Shown: piece by piece, positions 1-7,658 of the stretch
Layout: each line of letters starts with the position of its first letter
Position numbering within the stretch: the first letter of the stretch is position 1
Assembly (NCBI GenBank): GCA_031258505.1
Contig: JAIRMT010000119.1
Span: 1 to 24,567 of the forward strand
Direction of reading: 5' to 3'
From: Treponema sp.
GTDB lineage: Bacteria; Spirochaetota; Spirochaetia; Treponematales; Breznakiellaceae
Length of the DNA: 24,567 bases
Notes under the pieces: generated by a model
What the model was told of the DNA's origin: nothing
Seen by the model: only the letters and a program-made list of their open reading frames with translations
Databases searched by the model: none
Made by a program: the position numbers and the translations under genes

Positions 1-2
1 GC

Positions 3-38
3 ACCGGAAAGAAAAAGATCATCGAATTACGCGAATGA
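3..38 (+). CDS. Possible 3' end of a gene cut by the window edge
   Basis: Frame 3 reads TGKKKIIELRE and then a TGA stop at 36-38. The lysine-rich, charged tail is compatible with the C-terminus of a soluble protein, and the stop falls inside an inverted repeat that could end its transcript. Only eleven codons are visible, so neither the family nor the reality of the gene can be judged. Confidence 0.2.
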   Translation, partial: TGKKKIIELRE

Positions 39-75
39 ACGCGATGAAATATTCGCGTATATTAGCGTCCATTCG
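32..75 (+). terminator. Terminator-like inverted repeat
   Basis: CGAATGAACGC at 32-42 pairs with GCGTCCATTCG at 65-75, ten of eleven positions complementary, with a 22-base loop. A six-T run at 92-97 is further away than in a classical intrinsic terminator. It lies just beyond the minus-strand gene ending at 117 and overlaps a possible plus-strand stop at 36-38, so it may serve converging transcripts. Confidence 0.35.
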
Positions 76-116
76 ATGACAAATTCTTACCGTTTTTTCT
101 TCCTGCGTAACATGAG

Positions 117-1766
117 TTAATAAAAATGTCCGATGCCGATGAATAATTCATCGCCATACCATTTTGAAAGTTCTTTCATTTCAATTATATTCCGCAGGTC
201 AAAACCTGTACTCACCCGTAGATAAAAACTGCGCCATGAAAGAGGAAATACGATAACCTCCATGCCGCCCGTTAAATACCACTGAAAATCATGGCCGGTT
301 TTATTATCCGCGCCAGTATTTGTTGAATCTTTCGCCAGCGCCATATCTACAATCGGCGAAACGTGCATCTCTAAATCAAAGACCTTCATCTTGGAAGACC
401 ATTCTGACGGCGTAAAACGTATCAGACGAAACGGGAAATCCAGATTCAGCGAAAACATGGTATCAGCGGATATATGCCGGTCAACTACGCCGCGTAATAC
501 ATCGCCTGCCTGCGTTGTATGCGCATCGTTGAAAAACCATTGCTGATAGCGGAAACGGCCTGAAATACTAAAGAGCTTCGAAAAATACAGAAAAGCAGAA
601 GCCGTAAAAGAAAGGGAACCCGACCAGCCCATGTCCCGGTGAGGTTCAAGCTCCGCCGTACTTCCTGTTTCATTAAGCGGAACTGGATCATCCGTTTCCA
701 GATTAAGCTCCGGCTTCTTGCTATATAAATATTTGAAGTTATATGTGTATGAGTTGGAAATTGAAAATGAGGCACCTTTACGGAAATTCTCGTCCTTCAC
801 CCAGTCAATCCTCCCAATCCCCAGACTATGGATAAACGCTAAGTTCGGTCCCCGGCGCATCTCGTCTATACCGCCGATACGATAATTCGATAGTCCTTCA
901 AGACCGGGCGTATAGGTAAGCGTTCCCAGCGCTGGAATCGTAAGCCCGGTGGGAATAGTCCAGCGAGTGTAGAGCTTGCTGTACATATAGTCGCTATCGC
1001 TATCAAGGTTATATTTTTCCCGACTTTCATCGCTGTTCAGCTCATTGAGAATAACTCCATGCTCAAAGCCAAAGGTGAACGTTGTTGTTTTCCACGGGAC
1101 ATTCAAAGAAATACCCGTTGTATTTTTATAAGTCAGCGGCTCATCCTGAGTAAACGCCAATTCATTGTCAAAATTCAGATTCCACTGTAAGTCAAACGCC
1201 TGAAACGGAATATCCGAATCTATGAGCAGATTAAACGAATGTTTTTCATACGCGGGTTTGCTTTCATCCTGATTGTTATACTGATACCCCAAGTCAATAC
1301 GCAAAGGAGACATGGTTCCAAGAAAGTTATAATCACGGGCTTTTATGGCTATATCAAGTCCGTTGTTGGAATCATATTGCGGACGGGGCAGGGCAATGAT
1401 GTTCCATGTGTCTACAGTATGCAGCAGCAAATTAACCGGCACGCGGCCATCAGCATCAGGCTCTCCAATAAAGTGTTCAATGGAAACACTCGCTAAACTG
1501 CGCTGATTGATTAAAAGCTGGGTTCGCCGTTCAATATATGCTTGCAGATTGTTATTGCCCGTAATCTCATCACCCTCTTTCAACTCGCCATTAAAGAGCA
1601 AGGCAAAGGGACGGGTCTGACCTTTTATATCAAAATCAATTTTTTTTATATAAAAAACTGTTTCAGGAACCTCAATGGCCACGCTATCTTCCTGTCCAAA
1701 CAGGAACGCCTGAAACGTGAAACAAAACAGCGCGATACAAATACCGCGCTGAATAACATGATTCAT
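117..1766 (-). CDS. Outer-membrane beta-barrel protein with an N-terminal POTRA-like segment
   Basis: A predicted exported protein of 549 residues. Residues 1-24 form a signal peptide with a hydrophobic core (ICIALFCFTFQAFLFG). Residues about 38-118 (YIKKIDFDIKG onward) look like a single POTRA-type domain, followed by a segment (DTWNIIALP, RDYNFLGT) that resembles the POTRA-to-barrel junction of the Omp85/BamA superfamily. The remainder alternates aromatic and polar residues in short strands and ends in HFY, an aromatic C-terminus as expected of a substrate of the outer-membrane assembly machinery. It is shorter than BamA (near 800 residues) and has one POTRA-like unit, so it is probably a lineage-specific relative rather than BamA. 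Its ATG shares one base with the aroB stop (TAATG), implying translational coupling. The substrate or role cannot be read from the sequence. Confidence 0.8.
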   Translation of the reverse strand: MNHVIQRGICIALFCFTFQAFLFGQEDSVAIEVPETVFYIKKIDFDIKGQTRPFALLFNGELKEGDEITGNNNLQAYIERRTQLLINQRSLASVSIEHFIGEPDADGRVPVNLLLHTVDTWNIIALPRPQYDSNNGLDIAIKARDYNFLGTMSPLRIDLGYQYNNQDESKPAYEKHSFNLLIDSDIPFQAFDLQWNLNFDNELAFTQDEPLTYKNTTGISLNVPWKTTTFTFGFEHGVILNELNSDESREKYNLDSDSDYMYSKLYTRWTIPTGLTIPALGTLTYTPGLEGLSNYRIGGIDEMRRGPNLAFIHSLGIGRIDWVKDENFRKGASFSISNSYTYNFKYLYSKKPELNLETDDPVPLNETGSTAELEPHRDMGWSGSLSFTASAFLYFSKLFSISGRFRYQQWFFNDAHTTQAGDVLRGVVDRHISADTMFSLNLDFPFRLIRFTPSEWSSKMKVFDLEMHVSPIVDMALAKDSTNTGADNKTGHDFQWYLTGGMEVIVFPLSWRSFYLRVSTGFDLRNIIEMKELSKWYGDELFIGIGHFY

Positions 1767-2845
1767 TAGTTTGCCCCTACAATACGCGCTATCAGCGCCG
1801 GCTCTATCCGCTCGCCAGAGACCAGCTCAGTTCCCTCGGCTGATGGAACAACGAATCGAACCTTTCCTGCTTTCTTTTTTTTATCACTATTCAAAGCGTT
1901 CATAAACAATGTTATATTTCCCACAGGGTATGGCGCGGCAAGCTCATAGTCAAACGAGCGTAACAGCGCCATTATCGCCGCAGCGCGCTCTGGCGGCGTA
2001 ATGCCCAGAGCCAGACCCAAGTCGCAGGCGCGGGCTATGCCCCAGGCAACCGCTTCCCCGTGGGAAAGCTGTCCCAAGCCGACCGACGATTCAAGCGCGT
2101 GGGCGAATGTATGCCCCAGATTAAGCATTATCCGCTCTGCGCCGGTTTCCTTTGGGTCAGCCTGAACAATGCGTCCTTTGATACGCGCGGCACGGGCAAT
2201 GCACTCAACAAGCGTATCGCCAGCCTTGATAGTGTGCGTGGAATCCAGAGACGCGAGAAGCGCGAGGAATTCGCCGTCCTTGTCCTCGGCATCCAGTATC
2301 GCGGTTTTGATAAGTTCAGCCATGCCAGACTTCCATTCCCGCGCCGGAAGGGATGCAAGGCTGCTGACCGGCATATAGATATGCGACGCCGGATAAAAAG
2401 TTCCTACGAGGTTTTTTATATCAAAGAGATCAAAACCAGTCTTGCCGCCTAGCGCCGCGTCAACCATGGCAAGCAGGGTGGTTGAGACCAGAGCCACAGC
2501 CGCGCCCCGCATATACACCGAAGCCGCGAATGAGGTCATGTCGCTGATAACCCCGCCGCCGACTCCGATAAAGAGACCGTCTCGGCCAAGTCCGGCTGAA
2601 TGAGCCGAGCGCAGGATAGCTTCGATCGAGGTCCAGTTCTTAGCCGCTTCCCCGGCGGCTAACACGCACAACGCGGCGTCAGTATCGCCAGCCACAGCGC
2701 GGGCGAAGCGTTCTGTGTTCACGTCGCAGACGAGCAGGCTCCGGCGGTCATGGTCTACAATGAGTGTATTAATAGAAGGAACTTCATCTTGAATACAAAC
2801 ATGGGAAACCGTACCGCTTAACGTAAACGTGTACTCAAATTTCAT
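1766..2845 (-). CDS. aroB: 3-dehydroquinate synthase
   Basis: Converts DAHP to 3-dehydroquinate, the second step of the shikimate pathway, using NAD and a divalent metal. The 359-residue protein has the family's landmarks in order: GVGGGVISD (94-102) for NAD binding, STTLLAMVDAALGGKTG (121-137), the metal ligand Glu in GMAELIK (E177), LNLGHTFAHALE (241-252) with His245, and SHGEAV (261-266) with His262. Length is normal for AroB. The ATG is preceded by AAGAGG at a five-base spacing. The pairing with the outer-membrane protein downstream is by a one-base overlap; no other shikimate gene is adjacent, so the operon looks lineage-specific. The charged run DKKKKAGKVRFV near the C-terminus matches the conserved DKK segment of the family. 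Confidence 0.95.
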   Translation of the reverse strand: MKFEYTFTLSGTVSHVCIQDEVPSINTLIVDHDRRSLLVCDVNTERFARAVAGDTDAALCVLAAGEAAKNWTSIEAILRSAHSAGLGRDGLFIGVGGGVISDMTSFAASVYMRGAAVALVSTTLLAMVDAALGGKTGFDLFDIKNLVGTFYPASHIYMPVSSLASLPAREWKSGMAELIKTAILDAEDKDGEFLALLASLDSTHTIKAGDTLVECIARAARIKGRIVQADPKETGAERIMLNLGHTFAHALESSVGLGQLSHGEAVAWGIARACDLGLALGITPPERAAAIMALLRSFDYELAAPYPVGNITLFMNALNSDKKKKAGKVRFVVPSAEGTELVSGERIEPALIARIVGAN

Positions 2846-3457
2846 ACATGCCTCTTACACAATCTTATGGCGCATACGGGAGGATACGCGGACGAAACAC
2901 GCTTTATGATACCGTATGGTTCTATATAACAATATAGCACAATGCTATGAACCATATCAACATCAGCAGTTCAAAGTATCACCCATTTGAGGAGTCGCCA
3001 CAGACAAAAACAATGAACGTTTCCCAGCTCCCATGTAAGCCATACAGCCAAGTATAGGTGTACCAGTGCTGCCTATCGCTCCATTCCCGCTTGCTCTTCC
3101 CACCGTCTCCATCAGCCACAGACGTGTGGACGGATAACAGGAGAAGATAAACTCAGCTCCTATTCCAGAATAGCCTACATACCAGGAAGTTCATGTATAG
3201 ATCGTCTCCTAGCAGCAACAACGGCTTCAGCTATGCGTACTCTACTATGCTCAATATCAGCGGCATTAGCACTAATGAGCGACGTACAAACTTTGTGAGC
3301 AGCTCACAAAAGGTTCTCTGCAACGCATTAGTGTTAATGCGTGGCTCACAGAAAGTTGTGAGCCACTCACAAAGGGTTCTGAGTGGCTCACTCCCATAAG
3401 ATACAATCGTTTGTTTATTTGTTTGTTCGTTTCAATCAACGCGCTGCCTAACAGCGA
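2846..3457. other. Gene-poor region between aroB and glnN
   Basis: About 610 bases with no convincing gene. The aroB leader occupies the left end (AAGAGG ribosome site; a small TATAGCA/TGCTAT inverted repeat at 2934-2948). On the minus strand 3190-2963 is open for about 75 codons (it includes METVGRASGNGAIGSTG) without a ribosome site or a family I recognise; it could be a decayed gene. On the plus strand 3193-3399 is open for 68 codons, but its second half is made of the hairpin repeats at 3264-3391, so I do not call it. The right half is the repeat array described separately. Confidence 0.6.
3264..3391. repeat. Duplicated palindromic array with alternative hairpins, 3' of glnN
   Basis: Two diverged direct copies, 3264-3317 and 3326-3380, both run from CATTAG to GGTTCT. 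Copy 1 holds CATTAG/CTAATG (3264-3277) and TTTGTGAGC/GCTCACAAA (3292-3310). Copy 2 holds CGCATTA/TAATGCG (3325-3342). Around it are two larger stems: GTGGCTCACA (3341-3350) with TGTGAGCCAC (3357-3366), and GTGAGCCACTCA (3358-3369) with TGAGTGGCTCAC (3380-3391). The segment 3358-3366 takes part in both large stems, so they exclude each other. The array starts 67 bases after the glnN stop codon and may terminate or protect that transcript; no T-run follows it on the minus strand. A dispersed repeat is the other possibility. Confidence 0.75.
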
Positions 3458-5587
3458 CTATAGCTTAAACAAGAGCTCCTCATAACCGGGGAAGGGCCAG
3501 TAGTCCTTTGCAACCAGCTTCTCCAGCGCGTCGCCACGGGCACGAACCGCGTCCATCGCGGAGCGCACCTTCTCCGAGTAGGCTTGGGCTTGGGCGAAAG
3601 CGTCCTCTATGCCTTGAGCCTCAATGAGGACTGCATCCAGCTTTGCCGTCTCGTCGTAGAGTTCAGCGACTAGGTCGGCAATATCTTTGGCGCGTTTAGC
3701 TTGCGGCGCGTTGTTCGCGCCTATGCTCGAAAGCGAAGCCGCGCTGTCTGCAAGCTCGCCTGCAAAGGCTGTTGCTGCCGGGAAAATGTAGCGGCGCGCC
3801 ATGTCTATCATCACCCCAGCTTCAATGTTGATCTGCTTGGAGTATTTCTCCAGATAGATGTGATAGCGGCTCTCCATCTCTTCTTTCGTAAACACCTTGT
3901 GCGTCTCAAACAGCGAGATGATCTCACTGCTGGTGAGCACTGTCAGCGAATCCACCGTGTTTTTCACATTGGGGAGTCCGCGGCGCTCGGCTTCACGTAC
4001 CCATTCGTCGGAATAGCCGTTACCGTTGAACACCACTTTGTTCTTCCCGTGCTTGGAGTAGGACTCTTTGATGATGCTCTGGATTGCCTCGTTCTTGTCG
4101 GTCGCTTGCTCCAGTTTATCCGCAAACTCGGACAGTACCTGTGCCATTGGCACATTGAGGTAGGTGTTGGGCGTGGCGATGGACTGGGCAGAGCCAACCA
4201 TGCGGAACTCGAACTTGTTGCCAGTGAAGGCAAAGGGGCTGGTACGGTTGCGGTCTGATACGTCTTTGGGCAGGTTCGGGAGACTGGTTACGCCGAGTTT
4301 GATAACCTCACCAGACTGGCTGTGTACGACGTTCTTTCCTTCGGCTATGTTGTCAAATATTTCAGTAAGGTCGCTGCCGAGGAAGATCGAGACGATGGCC
4401 GGAGGCGCTTCATTCGCGCCGAGGCGGTGTTCGTTACCGGAAGTGGCGACAGAGGAACGCAGGAGCAGGGCATAGCGGTCTACGGCTTCAATAGCGGCGG
4501 CAACGAAGAGCAGGAACTGGGCATTAGACGCAGGATCAGCGCCTGGGTTGAAGAGGTTTATGCCGTCGTCGGTATCCATAGACCAGTTGTTATGCTTGCC
4601 AGACCCGTTTACGCCGGCAAAGGGTTTTTCGTGGAGCAAGCCCTCCATGCCGTGGCGACGCGCTACGTTCCTGATAGTTTCCATCACGACCTGATTGGCG
4701 TCAACGGCGGTGGTGGTGTTGGTGAAGATCGGGGCGATTTCAAACTGGTTAGGCGCGACTTCATTGTGCTGGGTTTTGGCGGCAATGCCTACTTTCCAGA
4801 GTTCAGTGTTGAGTTCACGCATGAAGCCGGCGACACGTTCTTTGATTGCGCCGAAATAATGGTCTTCCATCTCCTGTCCTTTTGCGGGCATGGAGCCAAA
4901 CACAGTACGTCCGGTGAGTACGAGGTCTGGGCGCTGGTCGTAGTATTCCTTATCAACGAGGAAGTATTCCTGCTCCGGGCCTACGCTGGTAATAACCCGC
5001 TTGGTTCTGGTGTTGCCGAGTGCGCGGAGCACACGAACGGCCTGCTTGCTCAAAGCGTCGATTGACTTGAGGAGCGGGACTTTCTTGTCCAGGGCCTGTC
5101 CGTAGTAGCTGATGAAGGCGGTAGGGATGCACAGGGTGGTTCCAGTGGGGTCTTGTTTAAGGAAGGCAGGGCTGGTTACGTCCCAGGCAGTGTAACCGCG
5201 CGCCTCAAAGGTGGCGCGAAGGCCGCCAGAGGGGAAGCTGGAAGCGTCCGGCTCGCCTTTGACAAGCTCTTTGCCGGAGAATTCTAGGATTACCTTGCCG
5301 TCACCGGTTGGGGCGATGAAGGAATCGTGTTTCTCGGCGGTAAGGCCAGTGAGAGGGTGGAACCAGTGGGTGTAGTGGGACGCGCCTTTGGAAATAGCCC
5401 ACTCACGCATAGCTGCGGCGACGACCTCAGCCACTTCAAGGGAAAGCTCTTTTTCGCCGCTCTGTACAGCCCGAATCTCCCGGTAGATGTTTTTGGGAAG
5501 CCGTTCCCGCATCACTGAGTTAGAAAAACTGTTGATGCCGTAAAAGTCAGCTACCGGCGTTTTGGTAAAATCAATAACATTACTCAA
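3458..5587 (-). CDS. glnN: Glutamine synthetase type III (GSIII)
   Basis: Makes glutamine from glutamate, ammonia and ATP in the cytoplasm. At 709 residues it has GSIII size, well above the 440-470 of GSI. Family features: MRERLPKNIY (26-35) and HWFHPLTGLTAEKHDSF (74-90) in the GSIII-specific N-terminus, the metal-binding EQEYFLVD (205-212), NEVAPNQFEIAPIF (275-288), GVNGSGKHNNWSM (325-337) and NEHRLGANEAPPAI (385-398). The start is TTG at 5587; GGAGG lies ten bases upstream, and the first internal ATG (residue 26) would cut into the conserved N-terminal block. It lies 158 bases after glnK on the same strand, with a 14-base inverted repeat and a possible own promoter between them. GSIII has no adenylylation site of the GSI type, so regulation is probably transcriptional or by effectors. 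Confidence 0.97.
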   Translation of the reverse strand: MSNVIDFTKTPVADFYGINSFSNSVMRERLPKNIYREIRAVQSGEKELSLEVAEVVAAAMREWAISKGASHYTHWFHPLTGLTAEKHDSFIAPTGDGKVILEFSGKELVKGEPDASSFPSGGLRATFEARGYTAWDVTSPAFLKQDPTGTTLCIPTAFISYYGQALDKKVPLLKSIDALSKQAVRVLRALGNTRTKRVITSVGPEQEYFLVDKEYYDQRPDLVLTGRTVFGSMPAKGQEMEDHYFGAIKERVAGFMRELNTELWKVGIAAKTQHNEVAPNQFEIAPIFTNTTTAVDANQVVMETIRNVARRHGMEGLLHEKPFAGVNGSGKHNNWSMDTDDGINLFNPGADPASNAQFLLFVAAAIEAVDRYALLLRSSVATSGNEHRLGANEAPPAIVSIFLGSDLTEIFDNIAEGKNVVHSQSGEVIKLGVTSLPNLPKDVSDRNRTSPFAFTGNKFEFRMVGSAQSIATPNTYLNVPMAQVLSEFADKLEQATDKNEAIQSIIKESYSKHGKNKVVFNGNGYSDEWVREAERRGLPNVKNTVDSLTVLTSSEIISLFETHKVFTKEEMESRYHIYLEKYSKQINIEAGVMIDMARRYIFPAATAFAGELADSAASLSSIGANNAPQAKRAKDIADLVAELYDETAKLDAVLIEAQGIEDAFAQAQAYSEKVRSAMDAVRARGDALEKLVAKDYWPFPGYEELLFKL

Positions 5588-5629
5588 TTTTTATAAACCT
5601 CCGTATAATAGCGCATTGCGCTTTGTTTC

Positions 5630-5658
5630 ATTATGACTGAAATAACGAATAGTGGTAA
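5630..5658 (-). promoter_or_regulatory. Candidate sigma-70 promoter of glnN
   Basis: On the minus strand TTACCA (5653-5658) is followed after 17 bases by CATAAT (5630-5635), four and five matches to the sigma-70 hexamers. Transcription would begin near 5623, giving a leader of about 35 bases that contains the palindrome AGCGCA/TGCGCT and the GGAGG ribosome site. No GG-N10-GC sigma-54 motif is visible in this gap, unlike in front of amtB. Confidence 0.4.
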
Positions 5659-5669
5659 GCGCCTAGTTT

Positions 5670-5726
5670 CTAGTATCGTGTCATTTTACTTTGTGGTTCC
5701 GCAGTTTAGTCTTGACACGATACTAG
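5670..5726. promoter_or_regulatory. 14-base perfect inverted repeat between glnK and glnN
   Basis: CTAGTATCGTGTCA at 5670-5683 and its exact reverse complement TGACACGATACTAG at 5713-5726 are separated by 29 bases. The repeat sits immediately upstream of the candidate glnN -35 box, where a pair of activator or repressor sites would be expected, and 20 bases after the glnK stop. It could instead form a hairpin in a glnK-glnN read-through transcript. No T-run follows on the minus strand, so a simple terminator is less likely. Confidence 0.65.
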
Positions 5727-5745
5727 TCCTAACTCCTAAGCCCTG

Positions 5746-6087
5746 CTATCCGATGGCAAGCGAGCCAGACTCGCCGGTTCGGATGCGTATACACTCTTCG
5801 ATGGGCAGAACGAAAATCTTCCCATCGCCGATTTCACCGCTTCGAGCGCCTTTGCAAATGGCATCAATGGTCGGCTGTACGAACTTGTCGTTGACCGCGA
5901 TCTCGATGCGAACCTTCTTGAGCAGGTTAACCTCTATCTCGACGCCCCGGTAATGCTCGGTGTAGCCTTTCTGTTGACCACATCCCATAGCGTTGGTAAT
6001 GGACATCTTGTAGACCTCAGCCTTGTAGAGCGCTTCCTTCACTTCATTCAGCATGTGGGGCTGTATATAAGCGATAATCAACTTCAT
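5746..6087 (-). CDS. glnK: PII nitrogen-signalling protein GlnK, without Tyr51
   Basis: A trimeric PII protein that binds ATP, ADP and 2-oxoglutarate and, in GlnK-AmtB pairs, plugs the ammonium channel when nitrogen is plentiful. The 113 residues align gap-free with E. coli PII through the T-loop and B-loop: Q39-K40, Y46-R47-G48, K58, then SGEIGDGK (83-90) and RIRTGE (101-106). At position 51, where enterobacterial GlnB and GlnK carry the uridylylated tyrosine, this protein has isoleucine (RGVEI); Thr83 is replaced by serine. The C-terminus ends GESGSLAIG. The start is ATG with GGAAGGAG seven bases upstream. It follows amtB by 15 bases, so both are surely on one transcript from the sigma-54 promoter at 7497-7512. 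Confidence 0.96.
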   Translation of the reverse strand: MKLIIAYIQPHMLNEVKEALYKAEVYKMSITNAMGCGQQKGYTEHYRGVEIEVNLLKKVRIEIAVNDKFVQPTIDAICKGARSGEIGDGKIFVLPIEECIRIRTGESGSLAIG

Positions 6088-6102
6088 CTTTTTTCTCCTT
6101 CC

Positions 6103-7461
6103 TTAGGTGTTGCTAAAGAACTGGACACCTGAGTATGCCTCTGTCTGGTGTTCACTCTGGTCAAGACCCATCATCTCATCCTTATGGGTCACCCGCAGAC
6201 CGAGAACCGCCTTGATGATGATGAAGAGAACGAGGCTGGTTAAGGCTGCCCACGCGCCGACGCTGAGTACGCCGAGGAACTGAACCCCGAACTGGGCAAA
6301 GCCGCCGCCGTGCAGGAAGCCGACAGCCACGCCTTCCACGTTGCCCCAGATACCGACCGCAAATGTACCCCAGATGCCGCATACGAGGTGAACAGAGGAC
6401 GCGCCAACCGGGTCATCAATCTTGAGTACCTTGTCAATGAACTCAACGGACAACACTACAAGAATTCCGCCAATAAGCCCAATGATAACCGCTGCCCCTG
6501 GTGAGACCACACCGCATGGCGCGGTGATAGCTACAAGACCGGCAAGCGCGCCGTTCATGGACATAGATGCGTCAGGTTTCTTGAACCAAATCCAGCTTGT
6601 AAAGAGCGCCCCGATAGTACCAGTGGACGCGGCGAGTGTTGTGGTAACACAGACCCGTGCAATGTCCGGGCTTGAACCAGACAGGGTAGAAGCGCCGTTG
6701 AAGCCGTACCAGCCGAACCAGAGCAGGAACACGCCGAGCATTGCCAGTGGGATGCTATGCCCCGGGAAAGCCTTTATCACGATGCTGCCATTGGGAGACT
6801 TGGTGTACTTTCCATGTCGCGGGCCGAGTACCAACGCGCCCATGAGCGCAGCCCAGCCGCCAACTGAGTGTACGACAGTGGAACCGGCGAAGTCATGGAA
6901 GCCCAGATCAGCCAGCCAGCCGCCGCCCCATATCCAATGCCCAGAAATGGGATAGATGATTGCGGATATAAAGCAGGTGTAGACGAGGTATGATTTGAAC
7001 TGGGTTCGTTCAGCCATAGCGCCTGACACGATGGTCGCTGCAGTTGCCGCGAACACGACTTGGAAGAACCAGTCGCGGTAAAAGGTAGCTGACTCTGCCC
7101 CGCCATCCATAGGCCCTTTGAAAAAGTCGCTCAGACCAATGATCTTCCCGGCAATCACCTCACCTGCCGCATCAAGACCAACATTCCCGTACATAAAGCC
7201 CCAGCCAATAATCCAGTACACGACCGCGCCGCAGCAGAAGTCCATGAGGTTCTTCATGACGATATTAACACCGTTTTTTGCGCGGGTGAGACCCAGTTCA
7301 ACGAGCGCGAAGCCCGCTTGCATGATGAATACGAGCGACGCGCCAAGGAAGAGCCACACCATATCAAGTGAGTTCTCTATTGACCAGCCGCCATCATCAG
7401 CAAAGAGAGAAAAGCCCACGCATAAGAACAGGGCAACCAAAATAAACATCTTTTTTCGCAC
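6103..7461 (-). CDS. amtB: Ammonium transporter AmtB
   Basis: Ammonium channel/transporter of the inner membrane. The 452-residue protein begins with a cleavable-looking leader (residues 1-21, ending SLFA) as in other AmtB proteins, followed by about eleven membrane helices. Visible hallmarks are FVMQAGFALVE-like FIMQAGFALVELG (45-57), the substrate aspartate and first pore histidine in HDFAGSTVVH (D190, H198), and the second pore histidine in SSVHLVCGIWG (H358). The start is GTG at 7461 with GGAGG six bases upstream; the ATG at codon 5 lies too far from this site. It is the first gene of an amtB-glnK operon, downstream of a -24/-12 promoter and two palindromic sites, next to a NifA-type activator gene. 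Confidence 0.97.
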   Translation of the reverse strand: MRKKMFILVALFLCVGFSLFADDGGWSIENSLDMVWLFLGASLVFIMQAGFALVELGLTRAKNGVNIVMKNLMDFCCGAVVYWIIGWGFMYGNVGLDAAGEVIAGKIIGLSDFFKGPMDGGAESATFYRDWFFQVVFAATAATIVSGAMAERTQFKSYLVYTCFISAIIYPISGHWIWGGGWLADLGFHDFAGSTVVHSVGGWAALMGALVLGPRHGKYTKSPNGSIVIKAFPGHSIPLAMLGVFLLWFGWYGFNGASTLSGSSPDIARVCVTTTLAASTGTIGALFTSWIWFKKPDASMSMNGALAGLVAITAPCGVVSPGAAVIIGLIGGILVVLSVEFIDKVLKIDDPVGASSVHLVCGIWGTFAVGIWGNVEGVAVGFLHGGGFAQFGVQFLGVLSVGAWAALTSLVLFIIIKAVLGLRVTHKDEMMGLDQSEHQTEAYSGVQFFSNT

Positions 7462-7496
7462 TATTTTCCTCCACTAAGGTTGTTTGCCTGTTTAGT

Positions 7497-7512
7497 AGCA
7501 AATTCTGTGCCA
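7497..7512 (-). promoter_or_regulatory. Sigma-54 (-24/-12) promoter of amtB-glnK
   Basis: On the minus strand the sequence is TGGCAC-AGAAT-TTGCT, with the invariant GG and GC separated by ten bases, an essentially perfect match to the RpoN consensus TGGCAC-N5-TTGCT. Transcription would begin near 7485, about 24 bases before the GTG start of amtB and upstream of its GGAGG. RpoN promoters need an ATP-dependent activator; one is encoded immediately upstream. Confidence 0.9.
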
Positions 7513-7602
7513 AGCGACGAAACATAAGATATTTTTGAAGATTTAAGAGGTTTACGCCTAAACTTCTATACATTAGTATCCATACGCGCCAGCACTGTCG
7601 CT

Positions 7603-7658
7603 TCGTCCTACATAAATGTAGGATTGCACAACAATGAAGCTACATTTATGTAGGACGA
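7603..7658. promoter_or_regulatory. Paired palindromic activator sites (putative enhancer) upstream of amtB
   Basis: Two copies of a palindrome with core TACATAAATGTA lie in opposite orientation at 7609-7620 and 7641-7652. The flanks are conserved too, so TCGTCCTACATAAATGTAG (7603-7621) is repeated exactly inverted at 7640-7658, with an 18-base spacer. The palindrome centres are 32 bases apart, about three helical turns, and roughly 130 and 160 bases upstream of the predicted amtB start point, typical for enhancer sites of sigma-54 activators. The second copy contains the TAA stop (7646-7648) of the activator gene. The sites do not match the classical NifA TGT-N10-ACA. The inverted pair could also form a hairpin at the end of the activator mRNA. 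Confidence 0.75.

Noticed and set aside
3292..3371. CRP/FNR-like sites TGTGAGCAGCTCACA and TGTGAGCCACTCACA
   Set aside because: The half-sites are separated by five bases, not the six of CRP, and they lie downstream of glnN rather than at a promoter; better explained as hairpin arms.
3264..3391. CRISPR array
   Set aside because: Only two diverged copies, no spacers of constant length, no cas genes nearby.
4322..5065. 247-codon plus-strand open frame inside glnN
   Set aside because: Antisense to a highly conserved GSIII coding region; no ribosome site or family resemblance. It is a codon-bias shadow.
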